A stretch of DNA of 64,000 bases from Dawidia cretensis (GTDB lineage: Bacteria > Bacteroidota > Bacteroidia > Cytophagales > Cyclobacteriaceae). A program made the translations under genes and the position numbers. Location of the stretch: assembly GCF_018598175.1 (NCBI RefSeq), contig NZ_JAHESE010000017.1, forward strand, positions 1-64,000. Reading direction: 5' to 3'. The notes beneath the pieces were generated by a model, which was not told the DNA's origin, made no database searches, and worked only from the letters and a program-made list of their open reading frames with translations. Positions within the stretch are counted from its first letter, which is position 1; every line of letters starts with the position of its first letter. This document shows, one piece after another, positions 59,003 through 64,000 of this stretch.

Positions 59003-60820
59003 CTATCGAAAGTAACTTTCTATTTTATTGAGTTCCAAAATAAAAAACGTCGGCCGGCCATCCGGCGCATAATTGGGTGTGGTACAGGCGAACAAATTGC
59101 CGGTCAGCGACCGCATTTCGGCCTGTTCCAGCATCTGTCCCGACCGGATCGCCGCCCGCTTGGCCAGCGACCGCATCAGATTTTCCTGTAAGGGCAGCAC
59201 CAGCTCGTCCTGGTTGATCTTAAACTGCTCGATCAATCCCTCAAACAGCTCTCTTTCATTGCCGGGTTTTACCCCGGCCGGAATGCCGTTCACCACCATT
59301 GTGTTTTTCCCGAAAACCTCCACGCGGAAGCCAAACGCGATCAGCTCCTGGTGGATTTCCAGCACCAGGGCAAAATCGGCCGGCGAAAACGTAATGGCCT
59401 GGGGAAACAAGCTTTGTTGGCTTTGGGCTGTCTTGTTCTTGACCTGCGCCATGAATTTTTCGAACAACACCCGCTCGTGAGCAGCCTGTTGATCAATAAT
59501 CATCATGCCCGATTTTACCTGTTTAACGATGTAACGCCCGTGAAGTTGGAATAAAGGCTTATCTTCTGCCACCGACGTTGTGGTCGTCTGGTTCATGGCA
59601 CTCTCAAACCGCAACGTATGCACCGGCGGCGTATCCTCCACCGGCCGCGACGGCGTCGGCGTACGCTCCAGGCCTTCAAAGAGCTTTTCCCAGTTGTCGG
59701 TATTGTTAGGGTGCTTGTGCAACGCCGTGCTGAAGCGCTCGTCGAAGTAGGCCTCGCGCGTTTCGCCGGCAGCGTTGTTCAGCTTGGCTATCAGGTTTAC
59801 GTCTGCATCGAAGTCGATGGCCGGTGTCAGATTGTGCGACCCAATGGCCTGACGCACCGCCGCGCGTACCACGGCATATACCGCCCGCTCGTCTATAAAT
59901 TTGATCTCGGTTTTGGTGGGGTGCACGTTCACGTCGATGTGGCGCGGGTCGATCTCGATAAAAAGCACATAAAACGGAAAGCTGCCCTCCGGCAGCAGCC
60001 CTTCAAAGGCGCTCATCACCGCGTGATGCAAATAGTTGCTGCGAATAAACCGGCGGTTCACAAAGAGGAACTGCTCGCCCCGCGTTTTGCGCGCAAAGTC
60101 AGGTTTGCCCACATACCCCGAAACTTTTAATTGATCGGTTTCCTCCTGGCAGGTAGCCAGCTGCGCCTGATAGGTCTTGCCGAACAGGTTGACAATACGC
60201 TGGCCGATCTTGGCGGCCGCCAGGTCGTACACCAGCTCGTCGGCTTGCTGCAGCATAAACCCAATGTCGGGGTTTGCCAATGCCAAGCGTTGAAATTCGT
60301 CTATGATATGGCGCATTTCCACCGCATTGGACTTGAGGAAATTGCGGCGGGCAGGAATGTTAAAGAATAAATTTTTGACGCAAATGCTCGTGCCCTTCTC
60401 GCAGGCAACCGGCTCCTGTCGCTTGACCTCCGAGCCCTCCACCGTCAGTAAGGTACCCAGTTCCTGGTCGCCCATGCGGGTCTTCATTTCCAGTTGAGCC
60501 ACGGCGGCAATGGACGCCAGCGCCTCGCCGCGAAAGCCCATCGTATGAAGTGTAAAGAGATCTTCCGCGCGGCGAATCTTGGACGTGGCGTGGCGCTCCA
60601 GGCTCATGCGGGCATCGGTCTCGGTCATGCCCATGCCGTCGTCGATCACTTGTAGTAATGTCTTGCCTGCATCTTTGACGATCAGCCGGATGTTGCGCGC
60701 CCCTGCGTCGATGGCGTTTTCCATCAGCTCTTTGATAGCCGACGCCGGCCGCTGCACGACCTCGCCGGCAGCGATCTGATTGGCGATGGCATCAGGCAGA
60801 AGCTGGATAATATCAGGCAT
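59003..60820 (-). CDS. mutL: DNA mismatch repair protein MutL
   Basis: A 605-residue ATPase of the GHKL family. ATG 60820 gives MPDIIQLLPDAIANQIAAGEVVQRP. ATP-binding motifs I-III are complete: KELMENAIDAGA, DDGMGM, and RHATSKI with TMGFRGEALASI. The N-terminal domain ends with the transducer (VNRRFIRSNYL). The C-terminal dimerisation domain includes MIIDQQAAHERVLFEKF. In endonuclease-type MutL proteins the motif is DQHA-x2-E-x4-E; here the metal His is Gln (DQQAAHE), which may affect nicking activity and should be checked against relatives. It is divergent from the GH3-serine hydrolase gene and precedes the two rhomboids. Confidence 0.95.
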   Translation of the reverse strand: MPDIIQLLPDAIANQIAAGEVVQRPASAIKELMENAIDAGARNIRLIVKDAGKTLLQVIDDGMGMTETDARMSLERHATSKIRRAEDLFTLHTMGFRGEALASIAAVAQLEMKTRMGDQELGTLLTVEGSEVKRQEPVACEKGTSICVKNLFFNIPARRNFLKSNAVEMRHIIDEFQRLALANPDIGFMLQQADELVYDLAAAKIGQRIVNLFGKTYQAQLATCQEETDQLKVSGYVGKPDFARKTRGEQFLFVNRRFIRSNYLHHAVMSAFEGLLPEGSFPFYVLFIEIDPRHIDVNVHPTKTEIKFIDERAVYAVVRAAVRQAIGSHNLTPAIDFDADVNLIAKLNNAAGETREAYFDERFSTALHKHPNNTDNWEKLFEGLERTPTPSRPVEDTPPVHTLRFESAMNQTTTTSVAEDKPLFQLHGRYIVKQVKSGMMIIDQQAAHERVLFEKFMAQVKNKTAQSQQSLFPQAITFSPADFALVLEIHQELIAFGFRVEVFGKNTMVVNGIPAGVKPGNERELFEGLIEQFKINQDELVLPLQENLMRSLAKRAAIRSGQMLEQAEMRSLTGNLFACTTPNYAPDGRPTFFILELNKIESYFR

Positions 60821-60848
60821 GAAACAAGACGCTAATGTATGACGATGC

Positions 60849-60862
60849 AAATGTGCACATTT
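60849..60862. promoter_or_regulatory. 14-bp palindrome in the mutL / glycosidase divergent promoter
   Basis: AAATGTGCACATTT is perfectly symmetric. It shares AAATGTG/CACATTT half-sites with the operator candidate at 36301-36320. On the minus strand CACATTTG, one mismatch from TAnnTTTG, overlaps it and could be the mutL -7 box. Confidence 0.45.
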
Positions 60863-60994
60863 TACCGCACGATTGGAGATGTTTTTGGCTCAGGTGGCCG
60901 AATTGCCGGCCATCCTGTTTTATCCGGTATGGTTTTAACCATTAACTTAGCCGTAAAGTTGGCGGTCTCCCTATTTTTTAAACGCAATAACCGG

Positions 60995-63913
60995 ATGACA
61001 AAAAAAATCTTCTTCTGCCTGCTGGCAGTACTCACGGTATTTTCGTCCACGCAGGCTCAAACGACACGTACGCGCGAGGCCTGGGTCGACAGCGTCTTCA
61101 ACGCCCTCAACACCGGCAAACGCATAGGCCAGCTATTCCTCCTGCCTGTATCGGCCACCATGAACGAATCGCAGCTGCGTGACGTCGAGGCCAAAGTAAA
61201 GAACGACCAGGTCGGCGGACTGCTCTTTGCCGGCACCACCACGCCCGTGCTGCAAGCGCGCATCATCCGCCGCATGCAGGGCGAAGCCGACATTCCCCTG
61301 CTCATGGCGCAGGAAGCCCCCGCCGGTCTCGGCTCGACACCCGACAGCCTGCTGGCATTCCCGTCACCCATGATGCTCGGCGCCATTCGTCCCGACTCGC
61401 TCCTATACCAGCTGGGCCGCGAAGTAGGCCGGCAGTTAAAACTGTTGGGCGTGCAGCTGTACTTCACATCGCTGGGCGACACCGCCCGCAACCCTGCCCC
61501 CCTGCGCATGAGCCGGCTCTCGCTCGGCGAGAACCCGCAACGTGTAGCCGCAAAGTCGGTAGCGTTTCTGCAAGGCCTGCAAAGCCGGCAGGTGCTTTTG
61601 TGCGCCACACACTTTCCACTCAAAGGCATTACCGTGACCGATGTACAAAAAGGTCATCCCTTTATACAACCGTCGCTCGACTCGGGGCAAGTATACCCCT
61701 ATAAACAACTTTTCAGTGCCGGGCTATCCGCCGTGATGCCCGCTTCAGGCTCCTTCCCCTTGTTCTATGCCAACAGCAACGATGCGCGCAAAAATGAATT
61801 TAACTCCGCCGCGCTCGCGTCTCTCTATACCGGCCCGTGGCTGAAGCAAAACAGCGGCTACCGTGGCATGAGCTTTGGCGACATCCGCAGCACCGCAGGC
61901 ATGGCCAAAAATCTGCGCGCCGGCGAAGCCGAGCTCAACGCCTTCCAGGCCGGCAACGACATGCTGGTATACCCGGCCGACATCGGCGACGCCATCCGGC
62001 GCATACGCCGGGCCATACGCCGCGACGAAACCCTGGAAGCGCAACTCAACGCTTCCGTTAAAAAGATCCTCGCCGCCAAATACGATGCCGGGCTGAACAC
62101 CCCACAACCACCACCGGTCGATAACGTACCGGCTACATTGCATCCCGCGAAAACACGTATGCTGGCCGAGCGGCTGGAACGAGCGGCCATCACCGTGCTG
62201 CGCAACCAGGCGGGCACACTGCCGGTCAAAGTACTCGACAATAAATACTTTACCTACTTTGCCACCGACACGACCAAAGTCAACGGCGCGTTCTACGAAT
62301 ACCTGACCCGCTACGCGCAGACTGCGCAGTATATCATCGACGAAAATACCGGCACCGATGTATTCGCCAAAGCCGCCGAACGTCCCGGCACGATCATCAT
62401 CGGCATCTTCCCGCAAACCACCCAGGAGACGATCGATCGCGTCAGCGGCATGCTCCCCCGCCTGCTCAACTCCAACGAAGTTATACTCTGCGACTTTGGC
62501 AACGAAAATTTTTTACGAACAGCATCGCGCTTCCCCACAGTCATTACCACCTACAAACATTCGCCCGAGCTGTTACGCAGCGTAGCCGAAGTCATCTTCG
62601 GCAGCTTGCCGGCCGACGGGCAACTACCCCTCGCCGCCTCGGCGCTTTTACCGGCTGGGCTCGGCGCCGCCACACCGGCACTGAACCGGTTGGGCTATGC
62701 GGTGCCCGAGGCCGTCGGCATGGACAGCCGCCTCCTGGCCCGCATTGACGACATCGCCAACGAAGCCATCCGCAGCCAGGCCACACCCGGCTGCCAGGTG
62801 CTGGTGGCCCGCCACGGCAAAGTGGTATACGACAAAACCTTCGGTTACCAGACCTACGATCGCAAGACACCCGTCGACGAGCAAACCATTTATGATCTGG
62901 CCTCGCTCACCAAAGTGTCGGCCACGTTGCAGGCCGTCATGTTTATGCATGATAAGAGATTGATCGACCTACACCGCAAGGTGTCGCTCTACCTGCCCGA
63001 GCTGCGGCGGTCGAATAAAAAAGACATTACCATCATGGAGCTGCTCACGCACCAGGCGGGATTGCAACCCTTCATTCCCCTGTGGCCCCAGACGGTAAAA
63101 GACACTACTTTCCTGCCACAATACTACAGCCGCACGCGCAGTGCAGCCTTTCCGTTGCAAGTGTCGCCGCACCTGTACACCAACCAGGTCATGCGTGACT
63201 CCATTTGGTCGTGGGTCATTCAGTCCAAGCTGACCGAGAAGCCGCCACGCACACCCTATCCCTACAAATACAGCGACCTGAGCTTTATGATTCTGCAGCA
63301 CCTGGCAGAGAAGGTGCTCAACCAACCGCTGGAAGACTTCGTGGCCCAAAACTTCTACGAGCCCCTCGGCGCATACACCACGGGCTTCAATCCGCTCGAC
63401 CGTTTCCCGATGCAACACATTGCCCCGACCGAATACGACAAGATCTACCGGCGCGAGCCTGTAGCCGGTACGGTACACGACGAGCGTGCCGCCATGATGG
63501 GTGGTGTAAGCGGCCACGCCGGCCTGTTCAGTACCGCCAACGACCTGGCCAAGCTCGGGCAAATGCTCTTACAGGAAGGGAACTACGGCGGCTACCGATA
63601 CTATAAAGCGGAGACTGTGCGCCTCTTTTCCGACCGCATGTATAAGGGGCGCCGGGGATTGGGCTGGGACAAACCCGTGCAGAGCGACTGGAACAGCCCC
63701 ACGTCCCTGCTGGCGTCGCCGCGTACCTATGGACACACCGGTTTTACCGGAACATGCCTCTGGGTAGACCCTGAATTCGACGTAGTCTATATATTTCTCT
63801 CCAACCGGGTCTATCCCGACCGCAGCGGCCGCTTGAACTCGGCTAATATCCGCTCGCGTATCCAGGACGTCATTTATCAGGCAATCTTTCAATATTGCGC
63901 GAATTCGCAATAA
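60995..63913 (+). CDS. Fused GH3-like glycosidase and serine hydrolase (beta-N-acetylglucosaminidase/esterase type)
   Basis: A 972-residue exported protein. ATG 60995 gives a signal peptide (MTKKIFFCLLAVLTVFSSTQAQ); the frame opens earlier but would overlap mutL. Residues 25-360 are a GH3 N-terminal domain, 395-545 the GH3 C-terminal domain, and about 570-970 a beta-lactamase-fold serine hydrolase with SxxK in YDLASLTKVSATL, a YSD motif (YKYSDLSF) and HTGFTGTCLW. In the GH3 part, NagZ-type enzymes have KHFPGHGDTDxDSH; here it reads THFPLKGITVTDVQKGH, so the catalytic acid/base His is apparently Gln and the K-H motif is broken. The hexosaminidase half may therefore be inactive or altered. The protein likely acts on murein fragments in the periplasm or outside. 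Confidence 0.87.
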   Translation: MTKKIFFCLLAVLTVFSSTQAQTTRTREAWVDSVFNALNTGKRIGQLFLLPVSATMNESQLRDVEAKVKNDQVGGLLFAGTTTPVLQARIIRRMQGEADIPLLMAQEAPAGLGSTPDSLLAFPSPMMLGAIRPDSLLYQLGREVGRQLKLLGVQLYFTSLGDTARNPAPLRMSRLSLGENPQRVAAKSVAFLQGLQSRQVLLCATHFPLKGITVTDVQKGHPFIQPSLDSGQVYPYKQLFSAGLSAVMPASGSFPLFYANSNDARKNEFNSAALASLYTGPWLKQNSGYRGMSFGDIRSTAGMAKNLRAGEAELNAFQAGNDMLVYPADIGDAIRRIRRAIRRDETLEAQLNASVKKILAAKYDAGLNTPQPPPVDNVPATLHPAKTRMLAERLERAAITVLRNQAGTLPVKVLDNKYFTYFATDTTKVNGAFYEYLTRYAQTAQYIIDENTGTDVFAKAAERPGTIIIGIFPQTTQETIDRVSGMLPRLLNSNEVILCDFGNENFLRTASRFPTVITTYKHSPELLRSVAEVIFGSLPADGQLPLAASALLPAGLGAATPALNRLGYAVPEAVGMDSRLLARIDDIANEAIRSQATPGCQVLVARHGKVVYDKTFGYQTYDRKTPVDEQTIYDLASLTKVSATLQAVMFMHDKRLIDLHRKVSLYLPELRRSNKKDITIMELLTHQAGLQPFIPLWPQTVKDTTFLPQYYSRTRSAAFPLQVSPHLYTNQVMRDSIWSWVIQSKLTEKPPRTPYPYKYSDLSFMILQHLAEKVLNQPLEDFVAQNFYEPLGAYTTGFNPLDRFPMQHIAPTEYDKIYRREPVAGTVHDERAAMMGGVSGHAGLFSTANDLAKLGQMLLQEGNYGGYRYYKAETVRLFSDRMYKGRRGLGWDKPVQSDWNSPTSLLASPRTYGHTGFTGTCLWVDPEFDVVYIFLSNRVYPDRSGRLNSANIRSRIQDVIYQAIFQYCANSQ

Positions 63914-64000
63914 ATTAACATTTGCACGGAAACTTACGTGCGCTTAAAAGGGTTACGCTTCCATAAATCCTACCACCACGTGCAACAGATAAAGATCGGC
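63914..64000. other. Intergenic end of the window
   Basis: No gene, terminator hairpin or convincing promoter is visible. TAACATTTG at 63915-63923 approximates a -7 box but has an extra base. Confidence 0.5.

Noticed and set aside
60839-60994. Upstream start of the GH3/serine hydrolase frame overlapping mutL
   Set aside because: The first 52 codons lack a signal peptide and cross the mutL promoter; ATG 60995 gives a normal signal peptide.
63987-64000. AGATCGG at the right edge, resembling the start of an Illumina adapter
   Set aside because: Only 7-8 bases match and they sit at an arbitrary window cut; chance is enough.

Overview
The window is chromosomal DNA from a member of the Bacteroidota, most likely a Cytophagales-like lineage. 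The evidence is a SusC/SusD pair, a giant PKD protein with a gliding-motility (type B, type IX secretion) C-terminus, TonB-dependent receptors with carboxypeptidase-regulatory-like N-domains, promoters of the TTG-N19-21-TAnnTTTG type, and general absence of Shine-Dalgarno sequences. The genus is inference only. Bases 1-51 are not genomic: they match a degraded Illumina Nextera i7 adapter, so the left edge is a contig end.

Layout. 52-411 is the start of a truncated glycosyltransferase. 595-4377 is a PKD-repeat surface protein. 4498-21283 (minus strand) is a 17-kb operon: a SpvB/TcB-like shell protein, a 681-aa secreted companion, a ~3,085-aa Ig/beta-helix/RHS (TcC-like) protein with a phospholipase-A2-like tip, and a small lipoprotein overlapping it by ATGA. 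Its predicted promoter lies between 14-bp inverted repeats, next to a pseudogene remnant of a second gliding-motility domain. 21979-28067 is a siderophore-uptake island (two TonB receptors and a PepSY membrane protein). 28068-28672 is regulatory DNA with a 10-bp-periodic repeat array in front of an orphan Bacteroidota gene. 29489-31346 is an ECF41 sigma-factor operon with two identical predicted ECF41 promoters. 31485-37463 is a SusC/SusD pair and a divergent LacI regulator.

37528-40690 holds tgt, an LptF/LptG-type permease and an EamA transporter. 40812-43176 is a BlaI/BlaR1-type pair with twin operators. 43244-51960 holds a DUF2490 porin-like protein and a three-gene RND efflux operon divergent from a two-component system. 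52030-56186 holds an enolase-superfamily epimerase, its DUF1611 partner, a beta-lactamase-fold lipoprotein and a small exported lipocalin-like protein. 56432-63913 holds rlmN, two tandem rhomboid proteases, mutL, and a fused GH3/serine-hydrolase exoenzyme.

The most unusual system is the 17-kb operon. Its parts resemble the TcB and TcC cocoon proteins of toxin complexes, but each large protein has its own signal peptide, there is no TcA injector in the window, and a candidate immunity lipoprotein is translationally coupled to the toxin tip. The promoter arrangement suggests it could be phase-variable. No tRNA, rRNA, CRISPR array, intact insertion sequence or integrase was seen.
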